From assembly GCA_002381125.1 (NCBI GenBank), contig DFUT01000039.1:46458-110457 (forward strand): DNA of 64,000 bases. Reading direction: 5' to 3'. Made by a program: the position numbers and the translations under genes. A model generated the notes under the pieces. That model was given only the letters and a program-made list of their open reading frames with translations, made no database searches and had not been told where the DNA came from. Source of the stretch: Bacteroidales bacterium UBA4179 (GTDB lineage Bacteria > Bacteroidota > Bacteroidia > Bacteroidales > Dysgonomonadaceae). Below are positions 23,147-32,615 of the stretch, piece by piece. The stretch's first letter is position 1; each line of letters starts with the position of its first letter.

Positions 23147-24055
23147 ATGAAGTATACTACTGTTTTAGATGTCATAGGAAATACACCCCATATTCGGTTA
23201 AGTCGGCTTTTCCCCGAGCAAGAAGTTTGGTTGAAGCTGGAAAGGCAAAATCCGGGAGGCAGTCTTAAAGATCGGATTGCGCTCGCAATGATTGAAGATG
23301 CCGAGAAACAGGGAATACTGAAACCGGGCGCAACCATTATAGAACCTACATCGGGGAATACGGGGGTAGGGCTCGCTCTTGTTGGTGCATTGAAAGGATA
23401 TAAGGTAATGATCGTGTTGCCGGAGTCGATGTCGATTGAACGAAGGAAATTGATTGCCCTTTACGGTGCCGAATTGGTGCTGACACCGCGTGAAAAAGGG
23501 ATGACAGGTGCTATTGAAAAAGCCGAAGAGTTGCAGCGTGAGATTCCAAATTCATGGATACCGCAGCAATTTAAAAATCCGTCCAACCCGGCTATTCATG
23601 CTGCTACAACGGCGCGTGAAATAGTTGATGATTTTTCCGATGGGTTGGATTATCTGATTTCGGGAATCGGTACGGGAGGACATATAACGGGTGTGGGGAA
23701 AGAGTTGAAAAAGAAATTTCCTTCGCTTCGGGTAATCGGAGTAGAGCCGGCCGAGTCGGCCGTTATTTCGGGAGGTAAAGCCGGCCTTCATGCTTTGCAA
23801 GGTATTGGTGCGGGTTTTATTCCCGAAACACTGGATTTGAATGTGGTCGATGGGATTATTCGAATTACCGGAGAGGAGGCTTTTGAATATACACGGCGAT
23901 TGGCACGACAGGAAGGTATTTTGGGCGGCATTTCGACCGGCGCTTCATTGGCAGCCATAGCAAAAAAAATCCCCGAATTAGAGGGACAAAAACGTATTCT
24001 TGCATTTAATTGCGATACAGGTGAACGATATCTATCGGTTGAAGGGTTGTTTTAA
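23147..24055 (+). CDS. cysK: Cysteine synthase (O-acetylserine sulfhydrylase)
   Basis: A 302-residue PLP enzyme converting O-acetylserine and sulfide to cysteine. PLP lysine K41 lies in NPGGSLKDRIA. The substrate loop TSGNTGVGLA and the PLP phosphate-binding loop GIGTGGHITGVGKEL are intact, as is GIGAGFIPETLD. The C-terminus ends RILAFNCDTGERYLSVEGLF. CysK and CysM are hard to separate; the loop sequence is closer to CysK. It is in an operon with cysE and ends in a clear terminator. Confidence 0.94.
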   Translation: MKYTTVLDVIGNTPHIRLSRLFPEQEVWLKLERQNPGGSLKDRIALAMIEDAEKQGILKPGATIIEPTSGNTGVGLALVGALKGYKVMIVLPESMSIERRKLIALYGAELVLTPREKGMTGAIEKAEELQREIPNSWIPQQFKNPSNPAIHAATTAREIVDDFSDGLDYLISGIGTGGHITGVGKELKKKFPSLRVIGVEPAESAVISGGKAGLHALQGIGAGFIPETLDLNVVDGIIRITGEEAFEYTRRLARQEGILGGISTGASLAAIAKKIPELEGQKRILAFNCDTGERYLSVEGLF

Positions 24056-24061
24056 TTTATC

Positions 24062-24099
24062 AAATGGGACTAAAAACAGTGAGGTCCCATTTTTATTTT
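24062..24099 (+). terminator. Rho-independent terminator of cysE-cysK
   Basis: An inverted repeat AAATGGGAC / GTCCCATTT with a 13-nt loop is followed by a T-rich tract, 7 bp after the cysK stop. Confidence 0.8.
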
Positions 24100-24118
24100 T
24101 TGGTTAACAAGGATAAGT

Positions 24119-24126
24119 TATATTTG
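24119..24126 (+). promoter_or_regulatory. Promoter -7 box (TATATTTG) for the tricorn-like protease
   Basis: It matches TAnnTTTG 26 bp before the ATG. TTTG at 24099-24102 lies 16 bp upstream, closer than usual. Confidence 0.5.
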
Positions 24127-24152
24127 TATTTTAGTTTAGTGAAGAAAAAACA

Positions 24153-27100
24153 ATGATAAAAAAGCAATTTATTTTAGGACTCGTGTTGCTTACAGCGCTA
24201 GTAAGCAATGCTCAGAATCCTCTATGGATGAGATATCCTGCCATTTCTCCCGACGGGTCGCAAGTGGCGTTTTCGTACAAAGGCGATATTTACAAAGTCT
24301 CGATAAACGGTGGGAAAGCCATACGTTTGACAACTCACGAGGCTTTTGACAGCAATCCGGTGTGGTCTCCACAGGGTGATCTAATAGCATTTATCAGCGA
24401 CCGTAAAGGATCTAAGGATATTTATGTTATGCCATCCGAAGGAGGTGCAGCTAGGCGGCTGACAACCCACTCCGCTGCAGAAAATCTTTGGACGTTCACT
24501 CCCGACGGGAAACATGTTGTTTTTTCCGCACCATATCAAGATCCGGTAAAAAGTGCGTTATTCCCAACTTCAAGGTTTTCTGAAGTATATAAAATCCCCT
24601 CGGAAGGCGGGCGATCGGAAATGATTGCAGCTTTTCCGGCCGATAAAATCAATTTCGGCAAATCGGGACAAAAATTTTTGTATCAAGATGTAAAAGGTTT
24701 TGAAAACCCGTGGCGAAAACATCACACTTCGTCGGTTACGCGAGATATTTTGGAATATGACATAAAAAACGGAACACACACAAAACTCATTGATTGGGAG
24801 GGTGAAGATACCGATCCGGTTTACAGCCCCGATGGGAATGCGTTGTACTTTTTAAGCGAACGCAGCGGTACGTTTAATGTGTATACTGCACCGTTGGATA
24901 ATCCTTCGGATGTAAAACAATTGACAAACTTCCAGACGCATCCGGTTCGTTTTCTTTCCGTAGCAAACAATGAAACACTCTGTTTTGGCTATGACGGAGA
25001 AATTTATACGTTGAAGCAGGGTTCGACGAATCCTCAAAAATTGAATATTTCCATTTCGACCGATGTGGAGAATGAACAAATTAAAAGAATGAGTTTCGTT
25101 TCAGGAGCAACTTCTGCTTCCAATTCACCTGATGGCAAACAAGTGGCATTTACTGTTCGAGGTGAAGTTTTTGTTACTTCATCCGATTATAGTACCACAA
25201 AACAGATCACGAACACGGTAGCAGAAGAAGCCGCCGTGAATTTTGGTCCCGACAATCGTTCGCTGGTTTATTCCAGTTATAGAGATGGTTATTGGAATGT
25301 GTATATAGCTAAAATTGCCCGAGAGGAAGATCCAAATTTTCCGAATGCCACGCTTATTGATGAAAAAGCACTCATCAAAAACGATAAATCGGAAAAACAA
25401 TATCCCAAATTTTCTCCCGATGGCAATGAAGTGGCTTTTGTTCAAGATAGAAAAAAATTGATGGTATATAATCTGAGCGAAAAGAAATTACGACAAATTA
25501 CAGATGGTTCTTATCAATACGAAACCGATGGGAGATTGAATTACGAGTGGTCGCCCGATGGAAATTGGTTTGTGTTGCAATATGTATCCAACGGTCATGC
25601 TCCATATACCAATATCGGCATTGTCAGTGCAAAAACAGGCGGCGAAATTTTCGATTTAACCCAAAGCGGCTATACCAATCGAAACCCACGCTGGGTGATG
25701 GATGGCAATGCCATTCTCTTCTCGTCCGAACGATACGGAATGCGCAATCATGCGTCATGGGGTTCTTTGGAGGATGTGATGATTGCTTTTGTAAATCGTG
25801 AGGCTTTCGACAAATATAAAATGAGCAAAGAAGAGTTTGAACTTTTTACCGATGCCGAAAAAGAAGTCCAAAAAGCCGAAGAGGATAAAAATAAAGACAA
25901 AAAGAATGCCGATGAAACACTCAACGATATTGTGATGGAATTTGAAAACATGGATCAACGCATCGTGCGATTAACGCCAAATTCCTCTCGTCTAGGCAGC
26001 TTTATTATCGACAAAAAGGGAACAAAACTCTATTATTTGTCGGCCGTTGAAGGCGATTATGATTTATGGGTGCACGATTTGCGTGAACATTCCACTAAAC
26101 TTCTGAGCAAATTGATGGGGGGATATGCGGATCTGAGTATGGATAAGGAGCAAAAAACGCTTTTTATTCTCGGAAGAGGGAAAATGCAGAAAATGGATGT
26201 TTCGAACAATAAATTTACTCCTATCAATTACAAGGCAGAGATGAAAATTGATTTGGCAAAGGAGCGCCAATTCATGTTCGATTATGTATGCAGAGAAGAA
26301 AAAGAACGTTTTTACGAAGTAAGCATGCACGGTGTGGATTGGGAACGTTTGACGCAGCATTATCGTAAATTCCTACCCTATATCGACAATAATTACGATT
26401 TCTCCGAAATGTTGTCCGAAATGCTGGGCGAACTCAACGTGTCTCATACCGGATCGGGTTATCGTTCACCAAGTAATAACGAAAAAACGGCAAATCTGGG
26501 GCTTTTTGTTAGCGCAAATGGCAACAAAATTGGATTGAAAATCGATGAGATATTGATTAACGGTCCTTTCGATAATTTTCAATCTAAAGCAAAAGTTGGC
26601 GATATTGTCGAAAAAATCGATGGACAGGAGATTTTGCCTCAGGAAGATTATTTTCCGTTGTTGGAAGGTAAAGCGGGGAAAAACACGTTGATTTCACTTT
26701 ATTCTCCGGCCACAGGTGAACGATGGGATGAAGTAATTAAACCCATCGGCGACGGTGTGTTGAACAACTTGCTTTACAATCGTTGGGTAAAACAACGTGC
26801 AAATGATGTGGAGCGCCTTTCCAATGGAAGATTAGGATATGTGCATGTTCCTTCGATGGGCGACGAGAGTTTTCGAAAAATGTATTCCGATGCGCTCGGG
26901 AAATATTATCAGAAAGAAGGAATCGTGATTGATATTCGATATAATGGTGGTGGGCGGTTGCACGAAGATTTGGAGGTGTTTTTCAGTGGTAAGAAATATC
27001 TTGATCAGGTAGTTCGCGGGAAGAAGTACTGCGAGATGCCGAGCCGTCGTTGGAATAAACCCTCGATCATGCTCATCACGGAAGCCGACTATTCCAATGC

Positions 27101-27377
27101 GCATGGTACACCTTGGGTATATAAAAATCAAAAAATCGGTAAATTGGTGGGTATGCCGGTACCCGGTACAATGACGAGTGTCAACTGGGTTACACTGCAA
27201 GATCCGACGCTCTATTTCGGAATTCCGGTTGTTGGTTATCGTACTGCCGAAGGTACATACTTGGAAAACAGTCAGCTGGAACCCGACGTAAAAGCTCCAC
27301 TGGATCTGAATAAAGCCATCAATGGGGAAGATACGCAATTGGAAGTTGCCGTAAAAGAGCTGTTGAATGCTTTGTAA
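24153..27377 (+). CDS. Tricorn-like S41 protease with beta-propeller and PDZ domains
   Basis: A 1074-residue exported protein with a signal peptide at about residues 1-20 (LGLVLLTALVSNAQ). Residues 25-560 hold repeated PD40 propeller blades (YPAISPDGSQVAFSYKGDIY, PVWSPQGDLIAFISDRKGSK, TFTPDGKHVVFS, KFSPDGNEVAFVQD). A charged, Lys/Glu-rich helical stretch (about 565-590) follows. The C-terminal region has a tricorn C1-like part, a PDZ domain (about 780-850) and an S41 protease core with VIDIRYNGGGRLHEDL and LITEADYSNAHGTPWVYK, whose Ser is the likely nucleophile. Archaeal tricorn is cytosolic; this one is exported, as usual in Bacteroidetes. It ends 3 bp from the mfd stop on the opposite strand. 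Confidence 0.9.
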   Translation: MIKKQFILGLVLLTALVSNAQNPLWMRYPAISPDGSQVAFSYKGDIYKVSINGGKAIRLTTHEAFDSNPVWSPQGDLIAFISDRKGSKDIYVMPSEGGAARRLTTHSAAENLWTFTPDGKHVVFSAPYQDPVKSALFPTSRFSEVYKIPSEGGRSEMIAAFPADKINFGKSGQKFLYQDVKGFENPWRKHHTSSVTRDILEYDIKNGTHTKLIDWEGEDTDPVYSPDGNALYFLSERSGTFNVYTAPLDNPSDVKQLTNFQTHPVRFLSVANNETLCFGYDGEIYTLKQGSTNPQKLNISISTDVENEQIKRMSFVSGATSASNSPDGKQVAFTVRGEVFVTSSDYSTTKQITNTVAEEAAVNFGPDNRSLVYSSYRDGYWNVYIAKIAREEDPNFPNATLIDEKALIKNDKSEKQYPKFSPDGNEVAFVQDRKKLMVYNLSEKKLRQITDGSYQYETDGRLNYEWSPDGNWFVLQYVSNGHAPYTNIGIVSAKTGGEIFDLTQSGYTNRNPRWVMDGNAILFSSERYGMRNHASWGSLEDVMIAFVNREAFDKYKMSKEEFELFTDAEKEVQKAEEDKNKDKKNADETLNDIVMEFENMDQRIVRLTPNSSRLGSFIIDKKGTKLYYLSAVEGDYDLWVHDLREHSTKLLSKLMGGYADLSMDKEQKTLFILGRGKMQKMDVSNNKFTPINYKAEMKIDLAKERQFMFDYVCREEKERFYEVSMHGVDWERLTQHYRKFLPYIDNNYDFSEMLSEMLGELNVSHTGSGYRSPSNNEKTANLGLFVSANGNKIGLKIDEILINGPFDNFQSKAKVGDIVEKIDGQEILPQEDYFPLLEGKAGKNTLISLYSPATGERWDEVIKPIGDGVLNNLLYNRWVKQRANDVERLSNGRLGYVHVPSMGDESFRKMYSDALGKYYQKEGIVIDIRYNGGGRLHEDLEVFFSGKKYLDQVVRGKKYCEMPSRRWNKPSIMLITEADYSNAHGTPWVYKNQKIGKLVGMPVPGTMTSVNWVTLQDPTLYFGIPVVGYRTAEGTYLENSQLEPDVKAPLDLNKAINGEDTQLEVAVKELLNAL

Positions 27378-27380
27378 ATA

Positions 27381-30300
27381 TCAATCGGCCGTCATTTCAC
27401 GCAATATTGCCACGGCAGCTTCAACGGTCTTTACGTTGCGGATGACAGTCGAACGTTTTTTGTTGACTTCCCTCAATTGACAATCGCGAGGGTGTTCTTG
27501 AATGTAATTGAGCAGTTTGTCGAACGCTTGGGATTGATAGTATAATGACTGTGGGTCTGAAATGAGAAACAGCGTCATTTGTCGGTTCTTAAGGACGATT
27601 TTTTCTATTCCCAAAGATTTGGCTAGTCGGCGAAGTCGTACAATCTGAATCAGTTCCAGCCCTTCTGTCGGAATTTTCCCGAAACGGTCTTCGACTCGCT
27701 TGATAAAGTCGAAAATTTCGTTTTCGGTTTCTATGCTGTCCAATTCGCGATAGATGCTTATTCGTTCTGCATCGTTGGGAATATAGCTCTCAGGGAACAT
27801 CAATCCAAGATCGCTTTCTACTATTACATCGTTTACAAAATCTCCTTCGAGCGCTTTTTCCCGCTGTTGTTTTTCATATAAATCGGCAAATTCGTCTTTC
27901 TTTAATTCTTCTATGGCTTCAGCGAGAATTTTTTGATAGGCTTCGTAACCGAGTTCGGCGATGAAGCCGCTTTGTTCGGCACCCAGCAGATTACCTGCTC
28001 CACGAATGTCCAAATCCTGCAATGCAATATGGATGCCGCTTCCAAGATCCGAAAAATTTTCTATGGCTTGTATGCGTCTACGCGCATCGGGAGTAAGTGT
28101 ATAGAGAGGCGGAGTCAGTAAATAGCAAAAAGCTTTACGGTTGCTTCGCCCAACGCGTCCGCGCAATTGGTGTAAATCGCTTAATCCGAAATCCTGAGCA
28201 TTGATAACAATAATGGTATTGACATTAGGTATATCGATACCCGACTCGATGATGGTAGTTGCAAGAAGCACGTCATACTCTTGATCGATAAAATCGGAAA
28301 CGATTTTTTCGAGTTTTTTGGAATCCATTTGTCCATGACCAACAGCAGTACGGATATCGGGAATTTCTCGTTTTATCGCTGCTTCCAACTCATAAAGAAA
28401 TTGAATGCGGTTGTTTACGATGAAAACCTGTCCGTTTCGGCTGATTTCGAAATTGATGGCATCCTTGATGAGTTCCATATCAAAAGTGTGCACTTCTGTT
28501 TGTACAGGATAACGATTGGGGGGTGGTGTATTGATGATGGAAAGATCACGTGAACCCATCAGCGAAAATTGCAGCGTTCGTGGAATGGGTGTAGCCGTCA
28601 TGGTAAGCGTGTCGACGTTTACCTTCATTTTACGGAGTTTCTCTTTTGTGGAAACGCCGAATTTTTGTTCTTCATCAATAATCAGCAAGCCTAGATCGTG
28701 AAACTTCACATCTTTCCCTACCAAACGATGCGTACCGATAATGATATCGATTTTTCCTTCTTTCAGTTCATTCAAAATAGCCTTTTGTTCTTTTGATGAT
28801 CGTGCACGACTCAGGTAATCTACTTTTACGGGAAAGTCTGCCAATCGTTCACGAAAAGTATGGAAATGTTGGGTGGCGAGCGTTGTGGTGGGAACAAGTA
28901 CTGCCGTTTGTTTTCCGTCGACGGCAGCTTTGAATGCGGCCCGTATGGCAATTTCCGTTTTTCCGAAACCCACGTCACCGCAAATCAACCTGTCCATCGG
29001 CCGTTCGCTTTCCATATCATTTTTTACGTCTTGAGTGGCTTTCAGCTGATCGGGAGTATCCTCATACATAAAGGAGGCTTCCAGTTCGTTTTGCAGATAC
29101 GTGTCTTTTGAGAAAGCATATCCTTTTTCGTGTTGACGTTGAGCATAGATTTTGATCAAATCGCGGGCAATGTCTTTGATTTTCGATTTTGTGCGTTCTT
29201 TCACCCTTTCCCATGCTCCGGAACCCAATTTGCTGAGCTTAGGCGGTTCTCCCTCTTTACCTTTGTATTTTGAAATTTTATGAAGGGAATGAATGGATAC
29301 GAATACCGCATCGTTGTTTTGGTACGTAAGTTTGATCACTTCCTGTACCCGCTTGCCAATACGCAAGCGCACCAATCCGGCAAATTTACCGATACCGTGA
29401 TTCATGTGAACAACATAATCGCCAAACCGGAGTTGATTCAATTCTTTGAGTGTAAGGGTGATTTTTCCCGAACGAGCTTTGTCCGACTTCAAGCTGTATT
29501 TGTGGAAACGATCAAAAATTTGATGATCGGTAAAGCAGCATATTTTCAAGGTTTCGTCGGAGAAACCTTCGTGAAGGGTTTTATTGACGGGTGTAAACAC
29601 AATATTTTCGCCCCTATCTTCAAAGATATCGCGCAGTCTTTTTTGCTGTTTTTCGCTGTCACTCAAGATATAAATGGTATATCCCTTATCCAAGAAATGC
29701 AGCATCGATTCGCTCAATAATTCGAAATTTTTATGAAAAAGCGGTTGAGGAGAGGTGTGGAAGTCCAATGTGGCATCGGGTATATCCAATATATTGGAAT
29801 CGAAGCGGATATGTTTGAAAGGGTGTATAGCCGAAAGAAATTCATCTTTCGAAATGAGGTCGGCTTTAACAAAGTCGACTTCTTGTGGATCGATGTGTAA
29901 TTCGTTTTTATTGATAGATTCTATACGGCTCGTTATCCATTGAAGATCTTCTATTCCAACGATTGTTTCAGGGGGAAGCATGTCGAAAAGTGTGGCATTT
30001 TTCGATTGGGAAAGGGTCAATTCGGGGATGATGGATATGTTGGTCAGTTTTTCTTTCGAAAGTTGGGTCTCCACATCGAAGCTTCGGATGGTCTCTACTT
30101 CATTGCCAAAAAAGTCGATTCTGAAAGGATATTCGCTTGAAAAAGAAAATACGTCTAAAATGCTTCCTCGTACGGCATATTGCCCCGGTTCATAAACATA
30201 ATCCACATATTGAAACCGGTATGATTCCAATACCTGTGCAACAAATGAGCGATCGACTTGTTCTCCGACCGACAAGCGGAGGGTGTTTTTTTGAAAAATG

Positions 30301-30704
30301 TCTTTCGAAACCGTTTTTTCTGCTAACGCATCGGGATAACTTACGAGAACGACAGGGAATTTTTTGCTTTGTAGCCGATTTAATACTTCGGTACGCAAAA
30401 TTTCGTTTGCCGGATCGATTTGTCCGTATTTAGCTGCGCGTTTGTATGCCGAAGGGAAAAATAATACGTCTTTTGTGCCAATGATTTGTGTAAGGTCGTG
30501 ATAAAAATAGCCGGCTTTTTCTCCATCATTCAGAATGAAAAGATAGGTTTGAGGGAATTTATGAAACATCCCCGCGGCGAACATGGCATACGATGATCCA
30601 TGCAACCGTCTTACCGATAAAACCTGCACTTTTTTAAGTAAGTCGGCTGCAGCCGTTATATTGGGATGTTTTTCGACGATCTGTTGAAGTTGAGCAATAT
30701 CCAA
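27381..30704 (-). CDS. mfd: Transcription-repair coupling factor Mfd
   Basis: A 1107-residue DNA translocase that removes stalled RNA polymerase at lesions and recruits UvrA. The N-terminal UvrB-like region is residues 1 to about 430. The RNA-polymerase-interacting CarD-like domain contains GDYVVHMNHGIGKFAGL. The superfamily-2 motor has GDVGFGKTE (Walker A Lys582), DEEQKFGV, TATPIPRTL and QLRGRVGRS. A C-terminal TRCF domain contains LGLMFPESYIPNDAERISIYREL. The chosen start is TTG (30702-30704, MDIAQLQQIVEKHP). No ATG is available in this frame between the promoter box at 30731 and the conserved N-terminus. Confidence 0.96.
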   Translation of the reverse strand: MDIAQLQQIVEKHPNITAAADLLKKVQVLSVRRLHGSSYAMFAAGMFHKFPQTYLFILNDGEKAGYFYHDLTQIIGTKDVLFFPSAYKRAAKYGQIDPANEILRTEVLNRLQSKKFPVVLVSYPDALAEKTVSKDIFQKNTLRLSVGEQVDRSFVAQVLESYRFQYVDYVYEPGQYAVRGSILDVFSFSSEYPFRIDFFGNEVETIRSFDVETQLSKEKLTNISIIPELTLSQSKNATLFDMLPPETIVGIEDLQWITSRIESINKNELHIDPQEVDFVKADLISKDEFLSAIHPFKHIRFDSNILDIPDATLDFHTSPQPLFHKNFELLSESMLHFLDKGYTIYILSDSEKQQKRLRDIFEDRGENIVFTPVNKTLHEGFSDETLKICCFTDHQIFDRFHKYSLKSDKARSGKITLTLKELNQLRFGDYVVHMNHGIGKFAGLVRLRIGKRVQEVIKLTYQNNDAVFVSIHSLHKISKYKGKEGEPPKLSKLGSGAWERVKERTKSKIKDIARDLIKIYAQRQHEKGYAFSKDTYLQNELEASFMYEDTPDQLKATQDVKNDMESERPMDRLICGDVGFGKTEIAIRAAFKAAVDGKQTAVLVPTTTLATQHFHTFRERLADFPVKVDYLSRARSSKEQKAILNELKEGKIDIIIGTHRLVGKDVKFHDLGLLIIDEEQKFGVSTKEKLRKMKVNVDTLTMTATPIPRTLQFSLMGSRDLSIINTPPPNRYPVQTEVHTFDMELIKDAINFEISRNGQVFIVNNRIQFLYELEAAIKREIPDIRTAVGHGQMDSKKLEKIVSDFIDQEYDVLLATTIIESGIDIPNVNTIIVINAQDFGLSDLHQLRGRVGRSNRKAFCYLLTPPLYTLTPDARRRIQAIENFSDLGSGIHIALQDLDIRGAGNLLGAEQSGFIAELGYEAYQKILAEAIEELKKDEFADLYEKQQREKALEGDFVNDVIVESDLGLMFPESYIPNDAERISIYRELDSIETENEIFDFIKRVEDRFGKIPTEGLELIQIVRLRRLAKSLGIEKIVLKNRQMTLFLISDPQSLYYQSQAFDKLLNYIQEHPRDCQLREVNKKRSTVIRNVKTVEAAVAILREMTAD

Positions 30705-30730
30705 AATCGTGAACAGTCAAATTTGAAACG

Positions 30731-30738
30731 CAAAGATA
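30731..30738 (-). promoter_or_regulatory. Promoter -7 box (TATCTTTG) for mfd
   Basis: Plus strand CAAAGATA, 26 bp upstream of the proposed TTG start; this limits how far upstream mfd can begin. Confidence 0.5.
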
Positions 30739-30794
30739 ATCTTTTTTGATGTATTTTCATTGAGAATTAATCTTTTCTATTTATGGGAAATTCA

Positions 30795-30802
30795 TATCTT
30801 TG
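30795..30802 (+). promoter_or_regulatory. Promoter -7 box (TATCTTTG) for glycogen synthase
   Basis: It matches TAnnTTTG. An in-frame TTG at 30800 overlaps it, so the start is placed at ATG 30833. Confidence 0.55.
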
Positions 30803-30832
30803 CACAATTTCGAGATCAGAATATTTGAATTT

Positions 30833-32527
30833 ATGCATATAGACATAAGATATACTCCCGATTATATTTTTGAAACAAGCTGGGAAGTGTGTAACAAAGT
30901 AGGGGGTATTTATACGGTATTATCGACACGAGCAAATTCTCTTCAGGAATTATACAAGGATCGTATTATTTTTATCGGGCCGGATATATGGAAGGAAAAA
31001 GAGAGCCCGTGGTTTACAGAGGACCCGGATCTTTATTCCGATTGGAAAGATTATGCATACAGGGAACATCAGCTGAAAATAAGAATCGGGAGATGGAATG
31101 TTCCCGGGAATCCGATTGTTTTCTTAGTAAAATTTGACAGGTTTTTTGAGAAAAAAGACGAGATTTATGCACAAATGTGGATGGACTTTGGCGTGGACTC
31201 TCTTTTTGGATATGCCGATTATCATGAAGCTTGCATGTTTGCTTATGCCGGCGGAATGGTGATAGAGAGTTTTTACCGTTATTATAAGTTGGAAGCAATG
31301 AATGTGATAGCCCACTTCAACGAGTGGATGACAGGAATGGGTGCTCTATACATCAAAAAAAACATACCCAAAGTGGCTACCGTATTTACCACCCATGCCA
31401 CTACTGTTGGACGTTCCATTGCCGGGAACAATTTGCCACTTTATAATCATCTGAAGCAATACAATGGCGACCAGATGGCGCGTCAATTGAATGTTGTGGC
31501 TAAACATTCCGTAGAGAAAAGAACAGCTCAGAATGTGGATTGCTTTACCACAGTGAGCGACATTACTGCACAGGAATGTGCCCAATTTTTGCAACGCCAA
31601 CCCGATGTGGTTACTCCTAATGGATTTGAGAAAGACTTTATACCTAAGGGGAATGCGTATAGGCAGACTCGAAAAAAAGCTCGCCGGATTTTACTGGATG
31701 TGGCCGAAAAAGTAGTAAGGCATGAAGTTCATAGAGATGCTTTGCTAATAGCGACAAGTGGACGGTACGAATATCGAAATAAAGGTATCGATGTATTTAT
31801 CGATGCGATGAATATTTTACGCAAAACTCCTCAACTTGCCAAAGACGTAATTGCTTTTATAATGGTACCTGCATGGATTAAGGGACCTCGTGTCGATCTG
31901 CAGGAGAAGCCAAACGCAAGCGATTCATCCGGGTCGGCATCCACGTTTGAAATGTCTTCTTTTGTTACTCATGAATTGGTTGATCCTGATCACGACTCGA
32001 TTATAAATCACTTGCGATATTTGGGATTTTGCAACTCCGAAAATGATCGGCTTAAAGTAATTTTTGTACCTTCTTATCTTAATGGCAACGATGGCATATT
32101 CAACGTTCCTTATTATGATTTGCTTATCGGTATGGATCTTACTGTTTTTCCTTCGTATTACGAACCTTGGGGTTACACGCCTCACGAAAGCGTTGCCTTT
32201 TCGATACCGACCATAACGACTACCTTATCCGGTTTCGGTACCTGGGCAAAAAAAATGGGAGATAAAGAAGGGATTAGTGATGGTGTTCAGGTTATATATC
32301 GGGATGATTACAACAATCATGAAGTGTCGCAAGAAATTGCAGATGTTGTTTTCGATTTTTCTTTGAAAAGCCCGACGCAAATTGGCATTTTACAAAAATT
32401 CGCTTCGGCTCTCGCCGATATAAGCGATTGGGAACATTTTATCGCTTATTATCAGGAGGCATATGTCAAAGCGTTGCATAATTCTTTTGTGCGATTATCA
32501 AAGCCTTATAAATTACGGAATGAATAA
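30833..32527 (+). CDS. Glycogen synthase, GT3 (eukaryote-like) type
   Basis: A 564-residue glycosyltransferase. The N-terminal motif FETSWEVCNKVGGIYTVLST is the hallmark of GT3 enzymes (yeast/animal glycogen synthase), not of bacterial GlgA (GT5). Further GT-B features are AHFNEWMTGMGALYIKK, FTTHATTVGRSIAGN, TPNGFEKDF, and the donor-site block FPSYYEPWGYTPHES with its E-x7-E spacing. It transfers glucose from a nucleotide sugar to alpha-1,4-glucan. The next gene is an alpha-glucan phosphorylase, so synthesis and breakdown are adjacent. ATG 30833 is preferred over TTG 30800. Confidence 0.9.
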   Translation: MHIDIRYTPDYIFETSWEVCNKVGGIYTVLSTRANSLQELYKDRIIFIGPDIWKEKESPWFTEDPDLYSDWKDYAYREHQLKIRIGRWNVPGNPIVFLVKFDRFFEKKDEIYAQMWMDFGVDSLFGYADYHEACMFAYAGGMVIESFYRYYKLEAMNVIAHFNEWMTGMGALYIKKNIPKVATVFTTHATTVGRSIAGNNLPLYNHLKQYNGDQMARQLNVVAKHSVEKRTAQNVDCFTTVSDITAQECAQFLQRQPDVVTPNGFEKDFIPKGNAYRQTRKKARRILLDVAEKVVRHEVHRDALLIATSGRYEYRNKGIDVFIDAMNILRKTPQLAKDVIAFIMVPAWIKGPRVDLQEKPNASDSSGSASTFEMSSFVTHELVDPDHDSIINHLRYLGFCNSENDRLKVIFVPSYLNGNDGIFNVPYYDLLIGMDLTVFPSYYEPWGYTPHESVAFSIPTITTTLSGFGTWAKKMGDKEGISDGVQVIYRDDYNNHEVSQEIADVVFDFSLKSPTQIGILQKFASALADISDWEHFIAYYQEAYVKALHNSFVRLSKPYKLRNE

Positions 32528-32535
32528 AATTTTAC

Positions 32536-32543
32536 TATCTTTG
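32536..32543 (+). promoter_or_regulatory. Promoter -7 box (TATCTTTG) for the glucan phosphorylase
   Basis: It matches TAnnTTTG, 72 bp before ATG 32616 and 8 bp after the glycogen synthase stop, so the phosphorylase can be expressed independently. Confidence 0.5.
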
Positions 32544-32615
32544 TTTTGTTATAGCCGAAAATCGAAATGATATTTTAATTGTTTTTTATTTTCAAAAAAT
32601 TAAAACACAAAAGAA